A stretch of 64,000 nucleotides of DNA, taken from NCBI RefSeq assembly GCF_039541115.1, contig NZ_BAABFP010000007.1, positions 398,290 to 462,289 of the forward strand. Reading direction: 5' to 3'. This stretch comes from Angustibacter luteus. GTDB lineage: Bacteria; Actinomycetota; Actinomycetes; Actinomycetales; Angustibacteraceae. Of the stretch, positions 19,567-27,502 are shown in pieces (the stretch's first letter is position 1; the number at the start of each line of letters is the position of its first letter). The notes beneath the pieces are model-generated. The model ran no database searches, had not been told where the DNA came from, and worked only from the letters and a program-made list of their open reading frames with translations. Both the position numbers and the translations under genes were made by a program.

Positions 19567-20781
19567 TCAGTCGGTCGGCGACGACCGCAGGCGGGCCGCC
19601 TGCTGGGTCAGGTAGTGCTGCTCCGGCAGGTTCGACGTCCGGCGGGCGGCCGCGTCGAAGTGGGTGGCCGCGCCCGCGCGGTCACCGGCCATCTCGAGCA
19701 GGTGGGCGCGGACGACGTCCACCCGGTGACCCGTCACGCGGTCGCCCAGGTCGTCCAGCACGGCGAGTCCGGACGCCGGGCCGTCGACCATCGCCATGGC
19801 GACGGCCCGGTTCAGGGTGACGACGGGGCTGCTGGTGATGCGCTCCAGCAGCCCGTAGAGGGCGAGGATCTGCGGCCAGTCGGTCGCGGCGGCGTCCGGT
19901 GCGCGGTCGTGCAGTGCGGCGATGGCGGCCTGGAGCTGGTACTCACCGACCGAGCCGGAGCCGATCGCCGAGTCGAGCAGTGCGACGCCTTCGGCGATGC
20001 GCGGGTGGTTCCAGCGGCTGCGCTCCTGTGCGGCCAACGGAACCAGCTCGCCGGCGGCGTCGGTCCGCGCCGCGCGGCGCGCGTCGGTGAGCAGCATCAG
20101 GGCGAGCAGTCCGGTGACCTCGGGGTCGTCCGGCAGCTGGTGGTGCACCAGGCGGGCCAGACGGATCGCCTCGTCCGCCAGATCGGTCCGGTTGAGCGCC
20201 GGGCCGCTGCTGCTCGTGTACCCCTCGTTGTAGATCAGGTAGAGCACCTGCAGCACTTGTCGCAGCCGGGTCGGGCGCTGCGCCGGCGAGGGCAGCGCGA
20301 AGGGTTCACCCGAGTCCTGCACGGTCCTCTTCGCGCGGCTGATCCGTTGGGCCATGGTGCTTTCCGGCACCAGGAACGCCTTCGCGATCTCGGCGGTGGT
20401 GAGTCCGCCGACGGCCCGCAGGGTCAGCGCGATCGCGGAAGCGGACGTCAGTGCCGGGTGACAGCACAGGAACAGCACGACCAGGGTGTCGTCCTGGTCC
20501 GGGACGTCGGGCGCCGGCCCGTCGCGCACCGCGGTCTCCTGCTCGCGGCGGCGCCGGGACTGCTCGCTGCGCCACTGGTCGACCAGTCGGCGTTCGGCGG
20601 TCTGCAGCAGCCAGCCGCGCGGCCGCTCCGGGACGCCGTCCCGCGGCCAGTGCGTCGCGGCGGCCAGCAACGCCTCCTGCACGGCGTCCTCCGCCGCGTC
20701 GAAGTCGCCGTACCGGCGCCCGAGCGTGCCGAGGACCTGCGGCGACAGCTCGCGCAGCAGGTCCTCGACGTCGTCCGGCAC
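19567..20781 (-). CDS. ECF sigma factor, ECF42-like, with C-terminal extension
   Basis: 404 residues. Sigma region 2 is near the N-terminus (AAEDAVQEALLAAATHWP, about 29-46). Region 4 lies at about 105-150 (LTTAEIAKAFLVPESTMAQR). A long alpha-helical C-terminal extension of about 240 residues (TPR-like, DUF6596 type) includes LIYNEGYTSSSG. This architecture and the immediately upstream YCII/DGPF gene define the ECF42 group, which lacks a classic anti-sigma factor; the C-terminal domain is thought to be needed for activity. The GTG at 20781 is two bases from the partner's stop codon, so the pair is one operon. Confidence 0.9.
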   Translation of the reverse strand: MPDDVEDLLRELSPQVLGTLGRRYGDFDAAEDAVQEALLAAATHWPRDGVPERPRGWLLQTAERRLVDQWRSEQSRRRREQETAVRDGPAPDVPDQDDTLVVLFLCCHPALTSASAIALTLRAVGGLTTAEIAKAFLVPESTMAQRISRAKRTVQDSGEPFALPSPAQRPTRLRQVLQVLYLIYNEGYTSSSGPALNRTDLADEAIRLARLVHHQLPDDPEVTGLLALMLLTDARRAARTDAAGELVPLAAQERSRWNHPRIAEGVALLDSAIGSGSVGEYQLQAAIAALHDRAPDAAATDWPQILALYGLLERITSSPVVTLNRAVAMAMVDGPASGLAVLDDLGDRVTGHRVDVVRAHLLEMAGDRAGAATHFDAAARRTSNLPEQHYLTQQAARLRSSPTD

Positions 20782-20783
20782 GT

Positions 20784-21227
20784 TCAGCTGCCGTCACCGA
20801 CCGTCTGCAGCCAGTCGTCCATGGCGCCGGTGTCCCGGGGGGCCTGCTCCATGACCTCGCGCACCTGGATGGGCTGCTGGATCGCGACCCCGCCTGGGCC
20901 GGGCACGGCCGACAGGCGCGCGGCGATCTCGAGCGCGCGGGCCCGGGTCTCGACCTCGACGACCTGGAAGCCGGCCAACCACTCCTTGAACTCCTGGAAG
21001 GGGCCGTCGGTCACGACGGTGGAGCCGCGGCCGTCCGACGTGACGACGGCGGCCAGCTCGGGCCCGGTCAGCACCTCGGACTGCACGAGCTCGCCGCTGG
21101 CGACCAGCTCGTCGTGCAGGAGGCGGTAGTAGTCCATGTGCGCGGTGATCTCGTCCGGCTGCCACTGCGACATCGGCGCCTCGCAGACGCCCGGCTGGAA
21201 GTCCACCACCAGCAGGTACTTCGACAT
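20784..21227 (-). CDS. YCII-related (DGPF) protein, ECF42 partner
   Basis: 147 residues, dimeric alpha-beta YCII fold. The DGPF box appears as VVTDGPFQEFKEWLAGF at about residues 72-88. DGPF proteins are the regular genomic partners of ECF42 sigma factors; their role is unknown, possibly a small-molecule sensor or enzyme. The ATG at 21227 has a strong ribosome site (GAGAAGG, five bases upstream). It is first in the operon, and a matching ECF42-type promoter lies upstream on the same strand. Confidence 0.9.
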   Translation of the reverse strand: MSKYLLVVDFQPGVCEAPMSQWQPDEITAHMDYYRLLHDELVASGELVQSEVLTGPELAAVVTSDGRGSTVVTDGPFQEFKEWLAGFQVVEVETRARALEIAARLSAVPGPGGVAIQQPIQVREVMEQAPRDTGAMDDWLQTVGDGS

Positions 21228-21276
21228 GTCGACCTTCTCTCCTCGTGCTGTGCCCACCTTGGCACTGTCACCCGGA

Positions 21277-21304
21277 GAACGGAGCGGGGACGACGTCCTC
21301 GACA
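21277..21304 (-). promoter_or_regulatory. Candidate ECF42 autoregulatory promoter
   Basis: On the minus strand TGTCGA (21304-21299) is followed after 17 bases by CGTT (21281-21278), about 50 bases before the YCII start. ECF42 promoters are reported to share a TGTCGA -35 element upstream of the DGPF operon. The fit is from pattern and position only. Confidence 0.5.
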
Positions 21305-21355
21305 TCGCCTCGTCGGCGCGGTGCTGAAGGCGATCGACAAGAAGGAGGCTGCGTC

Positions 21356-21703
21356 GTGAGGGGTGCACCGCGACCTGATGTGTCGCACGACACCTACCGG
21401 GTCTCGTGGTCGGCTGATGATCGGGAGTTCGTGGCGTCCTGCGCGGAGTTCCCTTCGTTGTCGTGGCTCTCGTCCTCGCAGATCACGGCACTGAGCGGGC
21501 TCGAAGACCTCCTGACGGAGGTGCTCGCCGATCTGATGGAGCAGGGTGAGCCGGTCCCGCTGCCGTTCGCCGAGCGGAGCTACTCCGGCAAGTTCAACCT
21601 GCGCGTGGGTGAGCGACTGCACCGCGACCTGGCGACTCACGCCGCCGAGGAGGGGCTCAGCCTCAACCATTCCGTCGTCCGCAGGCTGACCGCCGCATCC
21701 TGA
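21356..21703 (+). CDS. HicB-like antitoxin-type protein (solitary)
   Basis: 115 residues. The N-terminal part (about 8-60) is the partially degraded RNase-H-like HicB fold (VSWSADDREFVASCAEFPSL). The C-terminal part is a ribbon-helix-helix DNA-binding segment (FNLRVGERLHRDLATHAAEEG). The GTG start at 21356 has GGAGG seven bases upstream. The stop codon of a short upstream open frame overlaps the start (GTGA), hinting at coupling, but no HicA toxin (about 60 residues, dsRNA-binding fold) is visible on either side. Solitary HicB-like proteins are common in actinobacteria and may be autonomous regulators. Confidence 0.75.
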   Translation: MRGAPRPDVSHDTYRVSWSADDREFVASCAEFPSLSWLSSSQITALSGLEDLLTEVLADLMEQGEPVPLPFAERSYSGKFNLRVGERLHRDLATHAAEEGLSLNHSVVRRLTAAS

Positions 21704-21740
21704 CCGCCGCATCTTGACCCTGACCGGTCGGCGTCGACCC

Positions 21741-23504
21741 CTACCCCGGGTCGGCGGGGGACGAGTCAGCGGCATCCTTGTCACGGGGCGTCGGGTCGTG
21801 GGCCACGACCGCCCGGTGCACGTTGCCGTGGATGTGGTCCGAGCCGAGGCGGGTGACCAGCTCCTCGCGCTCCAGGACCGCACGGACCCGAGGCTTCACC
21901 CGGGCCAGCCGCAGCGAGACCGCCGCCTGCTGGCAGAGCACCAGGATGTCGTCCAGCTTCGCCGACCCCTGCGAGTCGATGAAGTTGACGCCCTCGAAGT
22001 CGATCACGACCGCGGACACGTCGGGCTCCGCCTGGATCAGCGTGCGGATCCGGTCCTCCAGGGCGTCCGACGTCGCGAAGAAGAGGCCGCCGTCGATCCG
22101 GACCACCACCACCCCGGCCGGCTGCTCGTCGTCCGGGTGCTCGTCGCGGTCGCGGTACACCTGCGTGCCCGGCTGGCGGGCCAGCGCCGGCATGTCGGGC
22201 TGCGTCGCGACCCGGACCAGCCACAGCAGCGACAGCCCGATCCCGATCATGACTCCCGCGAGGACGCCGAAGGCGAGCGTGGCCACGATGGCGGCCACCG
22301 CGATCCAGAAGTCGAAGCGCTGCACGCGGTGGATCCGCCGCATCTCGCGGACGTCCATCATGCCCATGACGACGGCCTCGATGATCAGCGCGCCCAGCAC
22401 CGGCTTGGGCAGCTGGGAGAACAGCGGGGCCAGGACGAGCAGGGTCAGCAGGACCGTCACGCCGGACGTGATCGAGGCCAGCCCGGTGCGAGCGCCGGCG
22501 TGGTCGTTCAGGGAGCTCGCGGACAGGCTGGTCGAGACGGGCATGCCCTGGAACAGCCCGGCTCCGACGTTCGCGGCGGACTGCGCGACCGACTCCTGGT
22601 TCACGTCGATCTGGTACCGGTGCTTGGCGGCGAACGCCCGCGCGTCGCCCGTGGTCTGCGAGAAGCCGATGAGCACGAGCGCGAACGCGCCGAGCGCCAC
22701 GGGGACGACGTGGTCCCACATGAGCCCGAGGTCGGGGACGGCGAACGACGGCAGTCCGCGAGGCACGTCCCCGACGAGGGCGACCCCGTGCTCGCCCAGG
22801 TCGAACGCGTACGACGCGACCAGGCCCCCGACCACCAGCACGAGGGCGCCGGGGACCTGCGGGGCGATGCGGCGCAGGCCGAAGACGACGACGAGCGAGA
22901 TGGTGCCGACGAGCACGGTGGCCACGTTGGCGTCGCCGAGCGAGCCCAGCCAGGACCACAGCTCCTGGAACGAGTTGGTACCGGACGTCTGCGTGCCGGT
23001 GAGCCTGGGCAGCTCACCGATGACGACGTCGATCGCCGCGCCGAACAGGAAACCCGTCACGACCGCCCGGGACAGGAACTGGGCGATCCAGCCCATCTTG
23101 AGGACGGCGAGGACGAGGAAGAGCGCACCGGACGCCAGGGTCAGCCCGGCGACGAAGGACGCGATGTCGCCCTCGTCCGTGATGCCCGCGGCCACCACGG
23201 CGCTCGCGGCCACCGCGGCGAGCCCCGAGCTCGGACCCATCGAGATCTGGCGGCAGGTGCCGAACACGGCGTACAGGAGCGCGCCGGCGGCGGCCGCGTA
23301 GAGGCCGTTCTGCAAGGGGATCCCGGCGATGCCCGCGTAGCCGAGGTTCTTCGGGACGATCAGGGCCGCGACGGTCACCCCGGCGATCAGGTCGCCACGC
23401 AGCCAGGACCGCTGGTAGGACCCGAGCCAGCCGACGATCGGGAAGAGCCGGCTCGCTCCGCCGGCCGCGCGCGTCCCACCGGCTGCCGGTGCCTGCGGGT
23501 CCAT
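21741..23504 (-). CDS. SulP family inorganic anion transporter with STAS domain
   Basis: 587 residues. The SLC26/SulP membrane domain (about 25-430) has roughly 12-14 hydrophobic segments and begins with the family signature GDLIAGVTVAALIVPKNLGY. A C-terminal cytoplasmic STAS domain (about 455-565) includes VVIDFEGVNFIDSQGSAKL. Members carry sulfate, bicarbonate or dicarboxylates; substrate is unresolved. No carbonic anhydrase or sulfate-assimilation gene is adjacent. The chain ends in a charged and Pro/Ser-rich tail. ATG 23504 gives the normal length. It is convergent with the HicB-like gene. Confidence 0.92.
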   Translation of the reverse strand: MDPQAPAAGGTRAAGGASRLFPIVGWLGSYQRSWLRGDLIAGVTVAALIVPKNLGYAGIAGIPLQNGLYAAAAGALLYAVFGTCRQISMGPSSGLAAVAASAVVAAGITDEGDIASFVAGLTLASGALFLVLAVLKMGWIAQFLSRAVVTGFLFGAAIDVVIGELPRLTGTQTSGTNSFQELWSWLGSLGDANVATVLVGTISLVVVFGLRRIAPQVPGALVLVVGGLVASYAFDLGEHGVALVGDVPRGLPSFAVPDLGLMWDHVVPVALGAFALVLIGFSQTTGDARAFAAKHRYQIDVNQESVAQSAANVGAGLFQGMPVSTSLSASSLNDHAGARTGLASITSGVTVLLTLLVLAPLFSQLPKPVLGALIIEAVVMGMMDVREMRRIHRVQRFDFWIAVAAIVATLAFGVLAGVMIGIGLSLLWLVRVATQPDMPALARQPGTQVYRDRDEHPDDEQPAGVVVVRIDGGLFFATSDALEDRIRTLIQAEPDVSAVVIDFEGVNFIDSQGSAKLDDILVLCQQAAVSLRLARVKPRVRAVLEREELVTRLGSDHIHGNVHRAVVAHDPTPRDKDAADSSPADPG

Positions 23505-23547
23505 TCGCCGAGGCTAGTGCGGGTGGGCCGCCGTCGACAGGACTCGA

Positions 23548-24012
23548 CTACACCGGCTTGGCCACCAGCCGGATCACCGGCAGCTCGCGATCGGTCTTCT
23601 CCTGGTACTTGGCGAACTGGGCGGACGCCGTGACGATCTGCTGCCACGCCTGGTCGCGCTCGGCGCCGTGCAGCTGCTCGGCCGTGACCGGCACCGTGCG
23701 GCCGGGGACCTCGATCTGCACCCGGTGGGGGTTGGCGGCGAGGTTGTAGTACCACGCCGGGTTGTTCGGCGCGCCGGCGGCGGCCGCGACGACGAGCCAG
23801 CTGCCCTCCGGGCCCGGGAACCAGCCGAGCGGTGACCTGCGTTCCTGGCCGCTCTTGCGCCCGACCGTGACCAGGACCAGGGCGTCGAACCCCATGCCCG
23901 GCATCCGGCCCTTGCGGGCGACCCGGCGGCCGACCAGCTTGTTGATCCACCTCAGGGGAGCGCCGTTGGGCTGGCGCGCGCCGCGCGTCCCGTTCTGCGT
24001 GTCGAAGCTCAT
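23548..24012 (-). CDS. Deazaflavin (F420)-dependent nitroreductase family protein
   Basis: 154 residues, split-barrel fold of the Ddn/Rv3547 family. Conserved features are LVTVGRKSGQERRSPLGW at about 48-65 (F420 phosphate contacts) and the NNPAWYYNLAANP box. These enzymes use reduced F420 to reduce quinones or nitro compounds; some homologues bind heme or FAD instead, so the cofactor is inferred. The ATG at 24012 has GGAGAGGAG just upstream. A long palindrome at 24025-24081 separates it from tRNA-Gly on the same strand. Confidence 0.88.
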   Translation of the reverse strand: MSFDTQNGTRGARQPNGAPLRWINKLVGRRVARKGRMPGMGFDALVLVTVGRKSGQERRSPLGWFPGPEGSWLVVAAAAGAPNNPAWYYNLAANPHRVQIEVPGRTVPVTAEQLHGAERDQAWQQIVTASAQFAKYQEKTDRELPVIRLVAKPV

Positions 24013-24024
24013 GCCGGCTCCTCT

Positions 24025-24081
24025 CCGCGGTGATCCTGCACGTTCGCCCCGAATCCGGGGTGACGTGCATGATCACCGCGG
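24025..24081. terminator. Long palindrome between tRNA-Gly and the F420 oxidoreductase gene
   Basis: Arms of about 26 nt beginning CCGCGGTGATC pair with one mismatch and a one-base bulge around a four-base centre. It starts ten bases after the 3' end of tRNA-Gly on the minus strand, so it is well placed to terminate the tRNA transcript. It also overlaps the presumed promoter region of the oxidoreductase gene. There is no T-run. Confidence 0.65.
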
Positions 24082-24091
24082 GGGAGGCTGG

Positions 24092-24162
24092 AGCGGATGA
24101 CGGGAATCGAACCCGCGTAATCAGTTTGGAAGACTGGGGCTCTACCATTGAGCTACATCCGC
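24092..24162 (-). tRNA. tRNA-Gly (anticodon TCC)
   Basis: Reads GCGGATG acceptor, GCTC/GAGC D-stem, anticodon loop CTTCCAA, T-arm GGTTCGATTCC and CATCCGC acceptor, 71 nt with discriminator T and no encoded CCA. It decodes GGA (and GGG). The base of the anticodon stem is a C27-A43 mismatch where a C-G pair is usual; the other four pairs are intact. A 57-nt palindrome follows it. Confidence 0.95.
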
Positions 24163-24307
24163 GTGACCCCCGACCGGGCAACCGCCCGGGCTGAAGGATC
24201 GACGTACAGCCTACCGGTCGGCCCGACGAGTGCGGCACGAGGGACCGTCCGGCAGGGCCTACGATGGGGCCGTCTCAGTGCGCTCTCGGTGACGTCGGCG
24301 CGCGCGA

Positions 24308-24381
24308 CGGGGTGTGGCGCAGCTTGGTAGCGCGTCCGCTTTGGGAGCGGAAGGCCCCCGGTTCAAATCCGGGTACCCCGA
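24308..24381 (+). tRNA. tRNA-Pro (anticodon TGG)
   Basis: CGGGGTG acceptor, GCGC D-stem pairs, anticodon loop CTTTGGG, T-arm CCGGTTCAAATCCGG, TACCCCG acceptor and discriminator A, 74 nt, CCA not encoded. TACGAT at 24260-24265 is a plausible -10. Its last 19 bases overlap, on the opposite strand, the end of the transglutaminase gene. Confidence 0.96.
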
Positions 24382-26420
24382 CTGGCACCGGCCTCCTCGG
24401 CTGCGGTGCGGATCTGCAGTGCCACGGTGTCGATGTCCCGGACGGCCTCGTCGACCAGGTCGGCCGGCGGCGGACGACGGCCGTACAGCGTGCGCTCGGC
24501 GGTCAGCAGGGCGCGCGGGCGCAGCTCCGGGACCCGCCCGGCCAGCTCGGTCACCGTGTCCGCCGGCGGGCTGGGCCGCCCGGCCGCCCGCAGCGCTGCC
24601 ACCAGCCCGCTGACCGCGGCGACCACCTGCCGCTGCTGCGGGTCCAGCCCGTCCAGGTCGGCGGTCGCCGGGACCAGGGCGCGACGTCGGCGACGCCGAC
24701 GGACCAGCAGGACCACGAGCGCGACGACCCCGCCGAGGCCGAGCAGGCCAGCGGCCAGCGCCCAGCGGGCTCGAGTCGAGCCCATCAGCCGGTGCAGCGC
24801 GGTGGCGAGCCTGCTCGAGCTCGACGTCGCCGCCTCCCCGGGCGGGGTGGCGTCCGACGTCAGCCAGCCGGAACCCGGCTGCCACACCTCGGCCCACGCG
24901 TGGGCCTGCTTGGCGCGGAGCACGCCGCGGCCGTTCTCCACGGTCGGGAAGGCGTAACCGGTCGCGACCCGGGCCGGCACACCCAGCGTGCGGAGCAGGA
25001 CGACCTCCGCGGCGGCGAACTGCTCGCAGAAACCGGTCCGGGCGTCGAACAGGAAGTGGTCGACGGCGTCCTGGTCCGGTGGCGGGACCGGTGAGTCCAG
25101 GCGGTACCGGTACGTCGTGGACAGGTAGTGCTCGACGAGGGCGACCTGCTCGCCGCGGGTCGTCGCGCCGGCCGTGATCTTCAGGGCGAGGTCGTGGGTG
25201 CGCTGGGTGACGGTCGAGGGCAGCTGGAGCCAGTCGCCGGCCGGACCCTGCCCGACCGTGACGGACGTGCCCGCCACCGACGTGGCCTTCGGGGTGACGA
25301 CCGAGGTCACGTCGTAGCTGACCGGGCCTTGCGCGAAGCCGAGCGGCCCGGTCGCGCCGCCGACCAGGAACATCGCGCTACCGGCGGCTACCAGCACCTG
25401 GCTGCCGTCGTCCGGACGCACGTTCGTCGGGTGCCCGGGCGCCAGCAGGAAGCCGGACGTGCGTCCGGTGAGCTCGACGTGGTCCTCGCGCAGGGCCCCG
25501 GTGCCGGGCGACGGCTGGTCGGCGAGCGCACTGGCGACGTACGTGCCCCGGCTGCCGGCGTCGAAGCTGCGTCCCGGCGGCTGGCCGCCGCCGGAGCGCC
25601 AGACCGCGCCGTCGTAGTCGTCGAGGGTGGTCGCCCGCCAGTACCTGGGGCCGTCCGGGGCGACGTAGCCGATCACGGTGTCGGGCAGGTCGCCGCGCAG
25701 GCGCATGTCCATCTCGCCGCTCTGGAACTGCGCGGCGGAGCGGCTCGGCAGGTTCGCCGGTGGCCGACCGGCCAGCCGGGACAGCGCGTCCATCCGGGAG
25801 GCAGCCGCGCCCTGGGGCATCGGCACGACCAGGGCCGCCACGAGCGCCAGCAGCACGGAGATGCCGAAGGCCAGCCCGATCGCGCCCCACGGACTGCTGC
25901 TGGCTCCGCTGCCCTCATCGGTCCGGGCCCGCACGTGGGTGGTGCTCTGGGCTGCGCGCGCCCGGACGGCCAGGACCAGGGTGCTCACGGCGGCGGCCCA
26001 GCCGAGCAGCCACGGGACGGCGAGCACGAGGGTGGGCGCGAGCCCGGCGGACAGGACGAGGAGGGCCATCGCGAGCATCGCGGCGAACAGCAGCTCGCGG
26101 AGCGTGTCGGCGCAGAGCTGGGCGGTGACCAGCAGCCACAGGGCGACGAGCGTCAGGGTGCTGACCGCGAAGCCACCGGTGGCCGCGCCGAGGATGGTCG
26201 CCGCTCCCAGGCAGGCGAAGCCCACCGCGGTGCGGGTCCCGCGGTGGCCGCCGTGGGCGGCGACGAAGGCGGCGAGCAGCAGGGCGACGACGGTGCCGAC
26301 GGCGGCGGCCGGCTCGATCAGGTGACTCACGCCGACCCCGAGGGCGGCGCAGACGCCGAGCGCGACGACGGCGATGCGCAGCGCGGGGTCGGTGCAGCGC
26401 GGCCCGGGGGGAGCGCTCAT
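24363..26420 (-). CDS. TgpA-like transmembrane transglutaminase
   Basis: 685 residues. N-terminal membrane domain of about six helices (15-220), then an extracytoplasmic region and a transglutaminase core with catalytic Cys465 (TGFCEQFA), His507 (QAHAWAEVW) and Asp523 (LTSDATPP). A further membrane helix (about 555-575) and a cytoplasmic DUF4129-like tail follow. In Pseudomonas TgpA is an essential periplasmic transglutaminase; the actinobacterial role is unknown. The ATG overlaps the DUF58 stop (ATGA). The stop codon TGA lies inside the tRNA-Pro T-arm on the other strand, so the last six codons are antisense to that tRNA. Confidence 0.9.
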   Translation of the reverse strand: MSAPPGPRCTDPALRIAVVALGVCAALGVGVSHLIEPAAAVGTVVALLLAAFVAAHGGHRGTRTAVGFACLGAATILGAATGGFAVSTLTLVALWLLVTAQLCADTLRELLFAAMLAMALLVLSAGLAPTLVLAVPWLLGWAAAVSTLVLAVRARAAQSTTHVRARTDEGSGASSSPWGAIGLAFGISVLLALVAALVVPMPQGAAASRMDALSRLAGRPPANLPSRSAAQFQSGEMDMRLRGDLPDTVIGYVAPDGPRYWRATTLDDYDGAVWRSGGGQPPGRSFDAGSRGTYVASALADQPSPGTGALREDHVELTGRTSGFLLAPGHPTNVRPDDGSQVLVAAGSAMFLVGGATGPLGFAQGPVSYDVTSVVTPKATSVAGTSVTVGQGPAGDWLQLPSTVTQRTHDLALKITAGATTRGEQVALVEHYLSTTYRYRLDSPVPPPDQDAVDHFLFDARTGFCEQFAAAEVVLLRTLGVPARVATGYAFPTVENGRGVLRAKQAHAWAEVWQPGSGWLTSDATPPGEAATSSSSRLATALHRLMGSTRARWALAAGLLGLGGVVALVVLLVRRRRRRRALVPATADLDGLDPQQRQVVAAVSGLVAALRAAGRPSPPADTVTELAGRVPELRPRALLTAERTLYGRRPPPADLVDEAVRDIDTVALQIRTAAEEAGASRGTRI

Positions 26421-27502
26421 CGGGTGCTCCCGAAGCCATTGCTGACCCGGACGCCCTGCCGCGCCGACCGGGCGGTCAGGTCCGCCACCCAGCCGTACGG
26501 CGTGGACGCCAGCGTCAGCACGGTCATGGCGTCGGTGCCCGCGGGCAGCGCCTCCAGGACGGCGTACTGGCTGGGCACGGCGAGCGCGGGCAGCCTCGCG
26601 AACCAGTCGAGGACGGGACTCGGGGCACGGTCCGGCGGCGGGAGCAGCGCGCCGTCCGGCGTCCAGGCGAGCACGTGCACGTCGTGACCGCGGGCGAGCT
26701 GGTCCACCCAGGTGGCTGCCGCGACGGCCAGGACGTGTTCGTCGGTGTCGCTGCCGGCGGCGCCGGCCAGCACCAGCACCCAACGCGTCGGCCGGTCGGG
26801 GACGTCGCGTTCGGCGACCACGAGCTGGCGGCGGCGCGCCGAGGCGCGCCAGTGCACGGCGCGCCGGTCCTCACCCGGGCGCCAGGGCCGCAGCCCGGCC
26901 AGCTCCTCCGTCCCGCGGATCGACGCCCGGGACGCCGCGTCGATCGGTGCCGCGGACAGGGCAGGATCGGCGGGGCGGGCGGGTGACGGGTGCACCAGCA
27001 GCTCGTGGTCCGTCGCCCAGCCGCGGGTGGACCGGGTGATCCCCAGCGGGTCGCCGACCTCGACGAGGGCGATGGATCGGGCGTACACGCCGCGGCGCAC
27101 CGCGAGCGCCGGCACCTGCGCGCGGGCGGTCTGACCCGGGGCCACCGGGTCGACGTCCACGACGGCCTCCTCGGTGGTGCCGGCCAGCCGCAGCCGCAGC
27201 TGCGACGGCGCCAGCACCCGGCGGCCGTCGTTGTGCACGTGCAGCCGAACCGTGAAGTGCTCGCCCGCCCGGACCCGGTGGACGCCGGCCAGGCAGATCC
27301 GTACCGCGGACAGGTTCGGGCGGCTCAGGTGCGCCGTGACCAGGAGCCCCACCAGGGCAGCGGCACCGAGCACGAGCCAACGGTTCGCCGTCAGCATCGC
27401 CAGGACCACGAGCAGGCTGGCGGCGGCGACGAGGGCCCCGGACAGCGCGGTCGGCCGCGGCGGGGGCACCTTCGGTCGCGAGCCGCCCAGCCGGCTGGTC
27501 AC
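26417..27502 (-). CDS. DUF58 domain-containing protein (module 1)
   Basis: 361 residues. Two membrane helices at about 20-60 are followed by a beta-rich domain. The DUF58 core includes the signature LRPWRPGEDRRAVHWRAS (about 203-220), then a degenerate von Willebrand A-like domain (VLVLAGAAGSDTD), in which the MIDAS motif is incomplete. DUF58 proteins pair with MoxR ATPases, and such systems are thought to act in chaperone-like maturation or envelope functions. It overlaps both neighbours by four bases in the order moxR, DUF58, transglutaminase, so expression is coupled. Confidence 0.9.
   Translation of the reverse strand: MTSRLGGSRPKVPPPRPTALSGALVAAASLLVVLAMLTANRWLVLGAAALVGLLVTAHLSRPNLSAVRICLAGVHRVRAGEHFTVRLHVHNDGRRVLAPSQLRLRLAGTTEEAVVDVDPVAPGQTARAQVPALAVRRGVYARSIALVEVGDPLGITRSTRGWATDHELLVHPSPARPADPALSAAPIDAASRASIRGTEELAGLRPWRPGEDRRAVHWRASARRRQLVVAERDVPDRPTRWVLVLAGAAGSDTDEHVLAVAAATWVDQLARGHDVHVLAWTPDGALLPPPDRAPSPVLDWFARLPALAVPSQYAVLEALPAGTDAMTVLTLASTPYGWVADLTARSARQGVRVSNGFGSTR

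Noticed and set aside
21306-21359. Treating the short frame before the HicB-like gene as a HicA toxin
   Set aside because: Too short and lacks the HicA core with its catalytic histidine; kept only as a possible remnant or leader.
24148-24330. Short plus-strand open frame between the two tRNA genes
   Set aside because: It begins inside the tRNA-Gly antisense and runs into tRNA-Pro; no ribosome site and no similarity.
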